A stretch of 50,146 nt of DNA, from positions 1-50,146 of the forward strand of contig JALWTA010000033.1 in the NCBI GenBank assembly GCA_027082955.1, read 5' to 3'. This DNA comes from Sulfurovum sp. GTDB taxonomy: Bacteria; Campylobacterota; Campylobacteria; Campylobacterales; Sulfurovaceae. Position numbers and translations under genes: made by a program. The notes beneath the pieces are model-generated. The model was not told the DNA's origin. It saw nothing but the letters and a program-made list of their open reading frames with translations, and ran no database searches. Within the stretch, counting starts at the first letter, position 1. Every line of letters begins with the position of its first letter. Shown piece by piece: positions 20,675 through 29,386 of this stretch.

Positions 20675-21322
20675 ATGGTATGGAAAAAGAGTCTTTTTGC
20701 CGCAGTTGCGGCACTGTTGCTGTTTACTGGGTGCGGCAAGAACCAAGAGGTGACAGAGTTCAACAAGCCCGCACTCTACTGGTACAAAAAGATCGCTGAG
20801 AGTATTAGCAGCGGCAACATGGACAAGGCGGACGAATACTACATTTCGCTCAAAAGCGAGCATATGCTCTCTCCTCTGATGCCCACAGCCATCATGATAC
20901 TGGCACATGCGCATATGCAGGAGGAAGAGTACCTTCTTGCAAGCTACTACTGGGATGAATACAACAAACGCTACGCCGATGAAGGCAGCCGTGAATATAC
21001 AGAATTTATGAAGCTCAAAGCCTCTTTTCTTGGCATCAAGGATGTCTACAAAGACCAGAAGCTCATCATGGACAGCATCAATCGTGCGAAGATATATCTG
21101 CTGCGTTATCCCGGTTCGAAATATACACCGTTGGTAAATTCCATACTGGTACGGCTTCATATGAGTCAGTATCTTCTCAATGAGAACATTGCTGCACTTT
21201 ATGATCGTACAGGAAAACCCGAAGCGGCAAAGATCTATCGTGCCAAGAATAAGCATTCCTTGGTAGAAATGACCGATATCACCCCGCCTGCACAGGGATT
21301 CCTTGGGAAGATTTTTGACTAA
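20675..21322 (+). CDS. bamD: Outer membrane assembly lipoprotein BamD
   Basis: A 215-residue lipoprotein of the BAM complex, which inserts beta-barrel proteins into the outer membrane. The signal peptide ends with the lipobox LFTGC; the rest is TPR-like helices with family features such as KPALYWYKKIAESISSGNMDKADEYYISL, SYYWDEYNKRYAD and RAKIYLLRYPGSKYTPLV. Length is close to the usual ~220-240. GAGGA precedes the ATG. The gene is followed by lon, as in Campylobacter. LptD, a BAM client, is encoded later in this window. Confidence 0.88.
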   Translation: MVWKKSLFAAVAALLLFTGCGKNQEVTEFNKPALYWYKKIAESISSGNMDKADEYYISLKSEHMLSPLMPTAIMILAHAHMQEEEYLLASYYWDEYNKRYADEGSREYTEFMKLKASFLGIKDVYKDQKLIMDSINRAKIYLLRYPGSKYTPLVNSILVRLHMSQYLLNENIAALYDRTGKPEAAKIYRAKNKHSLVEMTDITPPAQGFLGKIFD

Positions 21323-21351
21323 AAGCGTGTCCTTGCTTTTGCTCGGAAGGA

Positions 21352-21444
21352 AAAATTAAAAATTAAAAATTAAAAAATTGTTTACTTCTGTTGACTATAC
21401 TTTCGTTTTTGCAAAAACTTTAACTTTTAATTTTTAACTTTTAA
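21352..21444. repeat. Inverted pair of period-7 arrays before lon
   Basis: Three units of AAAATTA (21352-21372) and, 44 bp later, four units ACTTTAA, CTTTTAA, TTTTTAA, CTTTTAA (21417-21444). The arrays are complementary in sense and could form a long A/T hairpin in the lon leader. Sequence between them contains TTGACTATACT, a possible promoter piece. Only 24 bp separate the second array from the lon ATG. Confidence 0.7.
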
Positions 21445-21468
21445 TTTTCAAAATCCAAAGGATTTTCA

Positions 21469-23886
21469 ATGCAGCTAAGTGATTACGATAATTTTCCAAA
21501 TACACTCCCCATTGTGGTAGAGGATGAACTCTTTTTGTATCCTTTTATGATCAGCCCGATCTTTTTGACCAACCAGCGGGATATTGATGCCGCTACAGAG
21601 GCGATTGAGAAGAATTCGCTTCTTTTTGTAACCGCTTCCGTGGCGGGGAAAGAGGGCGAGAGAGATTTTGATGCCATGTACAAAGTAGGGGTTATCGGTT
21701 CGGTCATGCGTAAAGTGCACATCCCCGACGGACGGGTCAAGATACTCTTTCAAGGACTCTCACGCGGGAAAATCATCGAACCGATCCCAGGCGATATCAA
21801 CCGTGCCGTGATCGATGTGGTACAGGCAAAACCCTATGATAAGCTCAGAACGGATGCCCTGATGGGTGTGCTTAGAGACAAGGTAAAACAGCTCTCTTCT
21901 TTAAGTTCTCACCTGCCAGCCGATCTGGTACGCACCATAGAAGAAAACGATGAGCCTCAGCGCATTGCCGATCTGGTCTCTTCTATGCTCAAACTGGACA
22001 AAGAGGTTGCCTATGCGCTTTACATTGAGCCCGATGTGGAAAAGCGGCTGCTAGGTCTGATCGATGTGGTTACATCTGAGATCGAGGCGGCAAAAGTACA
22101 GCGTGAGATCCGCACCAAAGTACACAGTAAGATTGAACAGACGAACAAAGAGTATTTCCTTAAAGAACAGCTCAAAGAGATACAGCAGGAGCTGGGTATG
22201 GATACCCAAAGAGAAGAGGAGATCGCCAACTTTAGAGAGAAGATCGAAAAGCTCAAACCTGCTATGAGCGAAGATGCCTACAAGGAGATCAGCAAGCAGC
22301 TTGACCGTTTTGCCCGTATGCATCCCGATTCAGCCGATGCGAACCTTCTACAGAGCTATCTTGAGTGGGTACTCGATCTGCCCTTTGGACAATTGAGCAA
22401 GAAGAGCCTTTCGGTTGAAGATGTTGCCAGAGAACTTGACAAAGACCACTATTCACTCGAAAAACCAAAAGAGCGTATTGTCGAGTTCTTTTCAGTACGT
22501 GAACTTGCGATGCTTAGAGGTGTACAGCAAAAAGAGACCGGTGGAGCGATCTTGTGTTTTGCGGGACCTCCGGGAGTAGGGAAGACCTCTTTGGCAAACT
22601 CTATTGCCCATGCGCTAGGCAGACCGCTGGTACGCATTGCACTTGGCGGGCTTGAAGATGTCAATGAGCTTCGAGGACACAGACGTACCTACGTCGGTGC
22701 GATGCCGGGACGTTTGGTGCAGGGACTTATTGAGGCAAAAAGCATGGACCCGGTCATTGTGCTCGATGAGATAGACAAAGTAGGACGCAGTATGCGTGGA
22801 GACCCGACTGCTGCACTGCTGGAGATACTAGATCCTGAGCAGAACAGCAAATACCGTGACTATTACCTCAATTTCAACATCGATCTTAGCAAAGCGGTAT
22901 TTATTGCCACGGCGAATGATGTGGGGCGTATTCCTGCACCGCTTAGAGACAGGATGGAGTTCATTGGGCTGAACTCCTATACCCCAAAAGAGAAGTTTGA
23001 GATAGCCAGACGCTACCTGATACCTCAAGAGCTGAAAAAACATGCACTCAAGACGCATGAATTCCACATTTCAGACAAGGCACTGCGCATCTTGATAGAT
23101 GAATATACGAGAGAAGCAGGGGTGAGAAACCTGAGACGCCGCATTGCCTCTCTTATGCGGAAAACAGCACGTATGCTGCTTGAAGAGCGCGATAAAAATG
23201 AGGTACATATTACCAAAAAGAATCTTACCAAATTCGTTGACAAGAAAGTATTTGAGATTTCACTGGTAGACAAGAAGCCGCAGGTAGGTGTTGTTTCCGG
23301 ACTTGCCTGGACAGCGGTAGGCGGCGATGTGTTGACGATTGAAGCGATCAAGATACGCGGGAAAGGCGGACTGCAGCTTACAGGCAGTCTCGGAGATGTG
23401 ATGAAAGAATCTGTACGCATTGCGCATTCGGTTGTGAAGATCCTTATTGATGCACGCAAACTCAAAGTACCGCCTTCTGCCATTCCGCATACCCTCAAAG
23501 AGCGAGAAGAGCGTATAGAAGTGGATCCAAGTGAAGTGTATAAGCGGTACGACCTGCACATCCATGTACCCGAAGGTGCCACACCAAAAGACGGACCAAG
23601 TGCGGGGATTACCATGGTGACCGCCATTGCCTCCATACTAAGCAATAGAAAAGTAGATAATAAGGTTGCCATGACCGGAGAAGTGACACTGACAGGCAAG
23701 GTACTGCCTATCGGCGGGCTGAAAGAGAAGCTGATTGCTGCGTATAAAGCAGGGGTTAAAAAGGCACTGATACCGGTAAAAAATTATGAAAGAGATCTTG
23801 ATGATATTCCAGATGAAGTAAAAGAGAATATTAAGATTGTTGGGGTATCTAATGTAGAAGAGGTACTCAAAGAAGCCTTGCTCTAA
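21469..23886 (+). CDS. lon: ATP-dependent protease La (Lon)
   Basis: An 805-residue LonA protease that degrades misfolded and regulatory proteins. Domains in order: N-terminal substrate-binding domain (about 1-200, LPIVVEDELFLYPFMISPIF), coiled-coil helix region (about 210-290), AAA+ module with Walker A GPPGVGKTS and Walker B PVIVLDEIDK, sensor region, and protease domain with the Ser-Lys dyad: Ser711 in KDGPSAGIT and Lys754 in GGLKEKLIAA. Length is typical. The ATG follows CAAAGGATTTTCA. An AT-rich period-7 repeat pair separates it from bamD; no heat-shock inverted repeat (HrcA/HspR site) was seen. Confidence 0.95.
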   Translation: MQLSDYDNFPNTLPIVVEDELFLYPFMISPIFLTNQRDIDAATEAIEKNSLLFVTASVAGKEGERDFDAMYKVGVIGSVMRKVHIPDGRVKILFQGLSRGKIIEPIPGDINRAVIDVVQAKPYDKLRTDALMGVLRDKVKQLSSLSSHLPADLVRTIEENDEPQRIADLVSSMLKLDKEVAYALYIEPDVEKRLLGLIDVVTSEIEAAKVQREIRTKVHSKIEQTNKEYFLKEQLKEIQQELGMDTQREEEIANFREKIEKLKPAMSEDAYKEISKQLDRFARMHPDSADANLLQSYLEWVLDLPFGQLSKKSLSVEDVARELDKDHYSLEKPKERIVEFFSVRELAMLRGVQQKETGGAILCFAGPPGVGKTSLANSIAHALGRPLVRIALGGLEDVNELRGHRRTYVGAMPGRLVQGLIEAKSMDPVIVLDEIDKVGRSMRGDPTAALLEILDPEQNSKYRDYYLNFNIDLSKAVFIATANDVGRIPAPLRDRMEFIGLNSYTPKEKFEIARRYLIPQELKKHALKTHEFHISDKALRILIDEYTREAGVRNLRRRIASLMRKTARMLLEERDKNEVHITKKNLTKFVDKKVFEISLVDKKPQVGVVSGLAWTAVGGDVLTIEAIKIRGKGGLQLTGSLGDVMKESVRIAHSVVKILIDARKLKVPPSAIPHTLKEREERIEVDPSEVYKRYDLHIHVPEGATPKDGPSAGITMVTAIASILSNRKVDNKVAMTGEVTLTGKVLPIGGLKEKLIAAYKAGVKKALIPVKNYERDLDDIPDEVKENIKIVGVSNVEEVLKEALL

Positions 23887-23911
23887 GCAGGCTTCCTCTT
23901 GTGTTGTTAAT

Positions 23912-24280
23912 CTATTGAGACCACTGCTCCATTTTTGAAAAGAGCTCTTCCTCTTTGACCGGCTTTCTAATGAAGTCGTTGGCACCATTGTCAAATACTT
24001 CTGTCTTTTTGGTATCATCGGTTGAAAGAACAATGACCGGGATATGTGCATTGGACATGTCTGCGCGGAAAATTTTAAGAAACTCTATTCCGTCTACGAT
24101 CGGCATCATAATATCAAGCAGGATCAGGTTGATGCCTGGATCTTTTTTCATCTTATCCAAAGCATCAGAACCATTCTCCGCCTCGACAATGTCGCTGACA
24201 TGGCTGTTCTTTTTCAGCAATGTCTTCAATAGCATTCTGTTGATCATATCATCGTCAACTACAAGTACTTTCAGTCCCAT
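23912..24280 (-). CDS. Single-domain response regulator (CheY-like)
   Basis: A 122-residue receiver with nothing attached. VLVVDDDMINR gives the acidic pocket, LILLDIMMP the phosphorylated Asp, VLSTDD the conserved Thr/Ser and FIRKPV the conserved Lys. It ends 25 bp from the convergent lon stop and lies 5 bp after the hybrid kinase gene in the same direction. With the HPt protein and PAS protein upstream it completes a phosphorelay; as it has no output domain it probably acts through protein contacts, such as with a motor or an enzyme elsewhere. Confidence 0.92.
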   Translation of the reverse strand: MGLKVLVVDDDMINRMLLKTLLKKNSHVSDIVEAENGSDALDKMKKDPGINLILLDIMMPIVDGIEFLKIFRADMSNAHIPVIVLSTDDTKKTEVFDNGANDFIRKPVKEEELFSKMEQWSQ

Positions 24281-24285
24281 TTCGT

Positions 24286-27200
24286 TTATCCTCTATGTGA
24301 ATTGATTATGGATTCAATCTGTTCTTTTTCTGTACTGTCTGTCACGATCTCTATACCGTCAGCTTTTGTTTTGAGGGCATCCGTGACCAGCTCAGCATCT
24401 GTGAAGAGTATGTCATAGTCTCCGCTGGCAAGTTTTGTATCCAGTGTGTCCATATCTTCAACAATATCGTAATCATACCCTAAGTTTTCAATGACTTTGG
24501 TAAGAACACGGCGTTCCAAGAGGAATTTTTTCGCGATCAGGATCTTTTTTTCTCCAGATGTATGTGTATCTGTTTGTGCTGCTTCACTCTCAAGTGATAG
24601 CGGTATTTCCTCTTCAGCGGATGGCATGCTCATCTCGATGGCATCTGCTTCTGGTTGGGCAGGTGCAGATGTCTCTTTTTCTGGCTGGGCAGGTTCCTCT
24701 TTGGCTGGCTTGGTTTCTTCTTTCGCTTGAGGCGCAGCCGCTTTTGCTTTGTGTGAGAGGAATTTGTTCAGAATATAGAGCAGTTCCGTTGTTTCGATAG
24801 GTTTGGTGATATACTCGTCCATACCTTCTGCAAGGAAGCGCTCTCTGTCCCCTTTGAGTGCGTTGGCTGTCAGGGCTACGATTGGAATATGCGGAACTTC
24901 CTCATCCTCTTCGAAGTCAAGGATCTCATGGGTCGCTTCAATACCGTCCATGACCGGCATCTGGATATCCATGAAGAGCATATCATAATCGTTATTTCTG
25001 CGTTTTTCGAAGGCTTCCAGACCGTTGTTGGCAAGCTCTACGGTAATACCGTGGTCTTCAAGGACACGTTTGATCAGTTTCTGGTTGATGATATTGTCTT
25101 CGGTGACCAATATCTTGGCATCGAACTGCGTTGCCTGTGCCTGAACCGCTTTTTCAACAAGCTCAGGTGTGGTACTGGCTGTTCTGCTCAGTACGGCTTT
25201 CAGTTTGCTCAGTGTTACCGGTTTGAAGATGACATTGTCCTGATCAACCCCCAGTTCGTCGATCTTGTTTCGGCTGGTGACATTTGCAATCAGGATCAGT
25301 TTTGATTTGTCAACATTGGCAATGGCATCAAGGATGTTCTGTTTTGTTTTGTCAATGTCAAGCCAGAATGTTTTACAGATACCCAGATCGCTCAGTTCTC
25401 TCAGATCGCTGACCGATTCGTAGTGGCGCACTTCCGGACCAAAGTATTCGAAGTAGGATGCCAGATAGGTATCGAGTACCGTCGGGATCTCTTCCTGATA
25501 TTTACAGATGGTCATATCTTCAAACGCATGGTTGTAGTTGGTCTCTGCAGACGGTACGGCTTCGAGCGGAACCGTGAAGAAGAAGGTTGTACCATGGTCT
25601 TTGGCACTCTCAAGTTCAAGCTTGCCGCCCATGAGTTCAACAAACTGGCTGGAGATGGTCAGACCCAGTCCTGTACCGCCGTATTTTCTTGTGACCGATA
25701 CATCTGCCTGGGAGAAGGCATCGAAGATACGCTCCTGCTGGTCTTTGGTCATACCGATACCGTTATCCTGGATAGAGAACTTGACATATTCGGTAGTGCC
25801 CTCCTCTTCGGATACTTTTTCGATCTTGAGGTTGATGATTCCGCCGTAACCGGTAAATTTGATCGCGTTGCTGAGCAGGTTGATAACGATCTCTTTGAGT
25901 TTTGTCGGATCCCCTTTGAGTTTTGGACTGATACGCGGATCCATATAGAAGTTGAGATCGATATTTTTCTCGGCAGCACCGACAGCATAGGTTTCAACCG
26001 CACTTTCAAACTCTTCTTCAGCATCGAAGACAACATTTTCGATCTCGATCTTGTTACTTTCGATCTTGGAGAGGTCAAGAATGTTGTTGATAATGCTCAG
26101 CAGGTTTTCGGAACTCTTGTCGATAATGTTCAGGAACTCCTGCTGCTCAGCATCGAGATTGGTACTTCTGAGGATCTCTGTAAATCCGACGATACCGTTA
26201 AGCGGTGTACGGATCTCATGAGACATGTTGGCAAGGAAGAGCGATTTCGCCTCATTTGCCTGAAGGGCGATTTGCTTGTCTTCTTTTGCGGTTTCAACAA
26301 GCCGTTCGAGGAACTGGTATGCCTCTTTGGTCCCTTCGTGAGTATCGAGTTCGATGTTTTCGATATGTGCAGTATCGGCTGAGAGATACTGGTCACTCTC
26401 TTTCATATCTTCAACCGCTTTGTTCAAAACGTCTTCAAGCTCTTTAATGTTTCGCGTAATATCGCGTGTTGTTGTGTACCCAAGGTAAGCAAGAAGCAAA
26501 CTCAGCAGCAGGATGGCAGATGCGATAGCAAGCAGTGATACCTGTTTCTGAAGGTAAACATCCGCTTTTTTCCATAGTGTATTGGCAACGACAAGTTCCG
26601 CTTTGTTATAGAGTGAAATCTTTTGTGTCTGAAGGGAGAACCAGTCCATGACATCTTCTGCATAGTCACCGTTGTCGACGTCTGTCTGCGTGGCAGAAGA
26701 GGTTTCAGCCAGATCCTGAAGTATCTCTTTTGCTTTGGGGTTGGCAAGGATCTTCTCAAGCTGTGCACGCAGTTTCGCGTTAGTGACCAGTTTGAGGTCA
26801 AAGATGTTCGCTTTGGTTCTAAAGTCATCCCAAAGAGCGATTTCGTCAAATGCCATAGAAGCTTTTTTTGTCATGTAGTACGCGACATATCCCCGCTCCA
26901 GTCCGGCATTCTCTTTGACCGTATAGAGTTCCGAGAGGGTTGCAATAAGGGATGCAATGTCGGTATCCAGAGCAAAGTCTTTGATCTGGAAGAGGTTCTT
27001 CATGATCGGCGTAGCGATTTTTTTCGTATATTCGTCAAAGAAGATCTTTTTAAAGTCAGCCTTGGGCCCATCGACCTCTTTACGAATGGCTGGAAGTTTT
27101 GCGATGTTTGCGATCAGAGCATCATATGCCTGTTTGTCCAGCTCTGTTTTCTCATGCAGAAGTTTAGGCAAAAAAGGAATGAGGTTACCGTTATCTGTTA

Positions 27201-27489
27201 CCAGTTTGCCGCGCAGTTGTCCAAGCGTTTTGTCCGTGGTCTTTCGCTGGTTGAGCAGCAGGTTGCCGTATGTTTTTTTGTCACTACCGATATAGAGTGC
27301 GGTCAATCCGCGTTCTTTACCGATCTCGGCGAGTGATTTACTCAGGTAGGCATTGTTGCTCAGGGCCGTTTTGAGCGCCTGTGCCTTCTCGTAGTTGATG
27401 TATGAAGTTACGAAGAAGTAACTTGACAGCAACAGAAGCAGCAGGATCGGTACGAGTGCGATCAGTTTTAGTCTATTACGTATGGTCAT
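24286..27489 (-). CDS. Hybrid histidine kinase with NIT-type sensor and two to three receiver domains
   Basis: A 1067-residue membrane kinase. A first membrane segment (about 10-30) and a second (about 315-338) enclose a periplasmic helical region with AEIGKERGLTALYIGSD and NAGLERGYVAYYM, typical of the NIT (nitrate/nitrite-sensing) domain. Then follow HisKA (NMSHEIRTPLNG), HATPase (INLLSNAIKFT, DNGIGM, GGTGLGLTIS), a degenerate receiver (about 660-770), a good receiver with VTEDNIINQK, MLFMDIQMPVMDG and YITKPI, a Pro/Glu/Ala-rich linker, and a second degenerate receiver at the C-terminus (ILIAKKFLLE, DILFTDAEL). Genes before and after it encode the HPt protein and the receiver it probably exchanges phosphate with. 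The ligand is not proven by the NIT fold alone. Confidence 0.88.
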   Translation of the reverse strand: MTIRNRLKLIALVPILLLLLLSSYFFVTSYINYEKAQALKTALSNNAYLSKSLAEIGKERGLTALYIGSDKKTYGNLLLNQRKTTDKTLGQLRGKLVTDNGNLIPFLPKLLHEKTELDKQAYDALIANIAKLPAIRKEVDGPKADFKKIFFDEYTKKIATPIMKNLFQIKDFALDTDIASLIATLSELYTVKENAGLERGYVAYYMTKKASMAFDEIALWDDFRTKANIFDLKLVTNAKLRAQLEKILANPKAKEILQDLAETSSATQTDVDNGDYAEDVMDWFSLQTQKISLYNKAELVVANTLWKKADVYLQKQVSLLAIASAILLLSLLLAYLGYTTTRDITRNIKELEDVLNKAVEDMKESDQYLSADTAHIENIELDTHEGTKEAYQFLERLVETAKEDKQIALQANEAKSLFLANMSHEIRTPLNGIVGFTEILRSTNLDAEQQEFLNIIDKSSENLLSIINNILDLSKIESNKIEIENVVFDAEEEFESAVETYAVGAAEKNIDLNFYMDPRISPKLKGDPTKLKEIVINLLSNAIKFTGYGGIINLKIEKVSEEEGTTEYVKFSIQDNGIGMTKDQQERIFDAFSQADVSVTRKYGGTGLGLTISSQFVELMGGKLELESAKDHGTTFFFTVPLEAVPSAETNYNHAFEDMTICKYQEEIPTVLDTYLASYFEYFGPEVRHYESVSDLRELSDLGICKTFWLDIDKTKQNILDAIANVDKSKLILIANVTSRNKIDELGVDQDNVIFKPVTLSKLKAVLSRTASTTPELVEKAVQAQATQFDAKILVTEDNIINQKLIKRVLEDHGITVELANNGLEAFEKRRNNDYDMLFMDIQMPVMDGIEATHEILDFEEDEEVPHIPIVALTANALKGDRERFLAEGMDEYITKPIETTELLYILNKFLSHKAKAAAPQAKEETKPAKEEPAQPEKETSAPAQPEADAIEMSMPSAEEEIPLSLESEAAQTDTHTSGEKKILIAKKFLLERRVLTKVIENLGYDYDIVEDMDTLDTKLASGDYDILFTDAELVTDALKTKADGIEIVTDSTEKEQIESIINSHRG

Positions 27490-27503
27490 GGTCTATTTCC
27501 TTT

Positions 27504-28829
27504 TTATTTGTTTGAGATGAGTTTGAACTGGTTCTCCAGTGACAGGAAGTGTGCCCAGTAGTTCCTGACCAGTTCCGGTACCCTCTCGATATCTTCATTG
27601 AACTGGATCTCATAGAGAGTGTCAGAGAGCGGGATAATGCGAAGGTTGCTCGATGTTCCCTTCAGCAGATGCCCGATCTTCTGTACAGTCTCAAGATCAC
27701 CTTTTTCATAGGCAGCAAGCATTTTCTCCGTCTCCTCATGTGCCTGCTGTATGAAGTCGTTGACGAACTCTTCAATGAGTTCGACCGGAAGACTCAGGTC
27801 TTCCGCCGCAGCTTCGAGTTGGAAATCAAAGTGTATCGGTTTGACATCGCTCAAGTCGATCGGTGCCCGCTGGGTACCGCTAACACTCTCCGTTTCCGCT
27901 TCAGGCTTTTCTTCTGCCGGTGGCGGTGTTTCGGACGGCGCTTGCGCAGCAGGCTTTTTCTCCTCTTCGAAGTGGGCAGTTGTGAGTCTGCCAAGGGCTG
28001 TAAAGAATGTTTGGACAGCCTGATGCTGTTCCTCTCCGCTGCTCTCTTCTATCTGATGAAGCATACTGCCGACAATAGGAAGATGAAGGACATTGGAGAG
28101 GTGTGACAGCTTTTTCAGAGCCTCTGCCTGCTCCTCTGTCTGCTCTTTTTGCAATGCATCTTCAAGCGCCAATGCTGTGTCAATGTATTCATCAAGGAAC
28201 ATATTGTAGTCATCATGGGAAATACCGATTTTCGCGCTGACAGTATCTATGTCGATATAGATAGGCGTTGTCTCTTCTTTGGAAGGAGGTGTCTCTTTGG
28301 CAATCTCTTCAATGGCATTGTCTGCTTCTTCCGGCAGAAGCAGGTCAAGCAGTTCGGATGACTCTTCTGTTTCAGGCAGCTTGGGTGATTGTTCTGCTTC
28401 ACTCTCTTCTGCCTGAGTTGTTTCATCTTTTAATGAAATAAGTTCATCCTCCTCCAGTGGAAGCAGTTCGTCCGAAGTACTTTCTTCCTGAACGGATGTT
28501 TCTTCTTCATGAAGCGGTTCATCAAGTATGTCATAAAGAAGTGTTTCATCTTCTTCTCCCTCTGTTTCGGATGGATGTGACGTATCTATCTGTACCAGTG
28601 TCAGGTCTCCAAGAATCCCGGAAAGTTGACTGCGTACAGCAGGGTAACGTACTGTTTTGCCGTTTGCCGTAAGGCTGACTTCCTCTCCCTGAAGATCGAT
28701 ACCGATCTCTCCCAGTGCAATCTGTTTGTCAAATGCATCTGCATCGGCAACATCAAAGTGTTCAAGTATCTGTGTATCGGTTGCAACGATCTTCCCTGCC
28801 GGGTTGGTGATGTAATACATGGGTTTCAT
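27504..28829 (-). CDS. HPt phosphotransfer protein with acidic linker
   Basis: A 441-residue soluble protein. The N-terminal 80 residues (YYITNPAGKIVATDTQILEHF) may be a small sensory or adaptor domain. A long Glu-rich linker follows (about 85-190), then a degenerate HPt-like four-helix segment (about 200-290) and, at the C-terminus, a true HPt with the phosphoacceptor motif IGHLLKGTSSNLRI. The start at 28829 follows GAAGGAG; the longer frame to 28946 would overlap the PAS gene. It would carry phosphate between the hybrid kinase receiver and the single-domain receiver of this operon. Confidence 0.8.
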   Translation of the reverse strand: MKPMYYITNPAGKIVATDTQILEHFDVADADAFDKQIALGEIGIDLQGEEVSLTANGKTVRYPAVRSQLSGILGDLTLVQIDTSHPSETEGEEDETLLYDILDEPLHEEETSVQEESTSDELLPLEEDELISLKDETTQAEESEAEQSPKLPETEESSELLDLLLPEEADNAIEEIAKETPPSKEETTPIYIDIDTVSAKIGISHDDYNMFLDEYIDTALALEDALQKEQTEEQAEALKKLSHLSNVLHLPIVGSMLHQIEESSGEEQHQAVQTFFTALGRLTTAHFEEEKKPAAQAPSETPPPAEEKPEAETESVSGTQRAPIDLSDVKPIHFDFQLEAAAEDLSLPVELIEEFVNDFIQQAHEETEKMLAAYEKGDLETVQKIGHLLKGTSSNLRIIPLSDTLYEIQFNEDIERVPELVRNYWAHFLSLENQFKLISNK

Positions 28830-28842
28830 AACTCCTTCTTCC

Positions 28843-29256
28843 TTAGTTCTCTTGTTCGCGCATCTCTTTGTAGAGCGGTACACATTCATTGATCTCATTT
28901 TCAGATGCTGGTCTCCGCGCAGCGGTGTAGCCGATGATCTCATCACTGTCGTTTACAATAGGGGCAATGTGCGAATAGACCCAGTAGTAACGACCATCCT
29001 TGCGCAGGTTCTTGACAACGCCTGTCCACTCTTGACCAGACTGGATAGTATCCCAGAGGTCTTTGAACGCTGCTTTGGGCATATCGGGATGGCGCACAAT
29101 GTTGTGGTTTTTCCCTGTCAGCTCCTTTTTATCGTAGCCTGAGATCTCACAAAATTTTCTGTTGGCATAGGTGATGATGCCCTTCAGATCTGTCGAACTG
29201 ACGATCACCCCCTCTGTGAATTTGTACTCTTCATCTATTGGATCGGGTCTTCTCAT
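28843..29256 (-). CDS. Stand-alone PAS domain protein (Aer-like)
   Basis: A 137-residue protein made of one PAS fold. It resembles the N-terminal PAS of the aerotaxis receptor: GVIVSSTDLKGIITYANRKFCEISGYDKKELTGKNHNIVRHPDMPKAAFKDLW, followed by GVVKNLRKDGRYYWVYSHIAPI. In Aer this domain binds FAD and reports on redox state. Without a signalling domain of its own it probably modulates a partner, and the kinase operon it heads is the obvious candidate. GAGGAAGGAAG precedes the ATG. The A/T-rich 130 bp upstream (29257-29386) contain a TATAAA-type -10 for the operon and nothing else that I can identify. Confidence 0.85.
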   Translation of the reverse strand: MRRPDPIDEEYKFTEGVIVSSTDLKGIITYANRKFCEISGYDKKELTGKNHNIVRHPDMPKAAFKDLWDTIQSGQEWTGVVKNLRKDGRYYWVYSHIAPIVNDSDEIIGYTAARRPASENEINECVPLYKEMREQEN

Positions 29257-29386
29257 TTGCTTCCTTCCTCGTCTATTGATTCCTTATTCGACTACCACTG
29301 GGAATTGTCTACATTAACTTTATAATAAATTAACTAAAAATAGCATGAATTCAAAAAGAATATCACTTAAAAATTACTAAAATATA

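Noticed and set aside
25423-26382. 319-codon open frame opposite the hybrid kinase
   Set aside because: It is antisense to the HisKA/HATPase region with recognised motifs; the plus-strand protein is low-complexity in Phe, Val and Asp as expected of a shadow.
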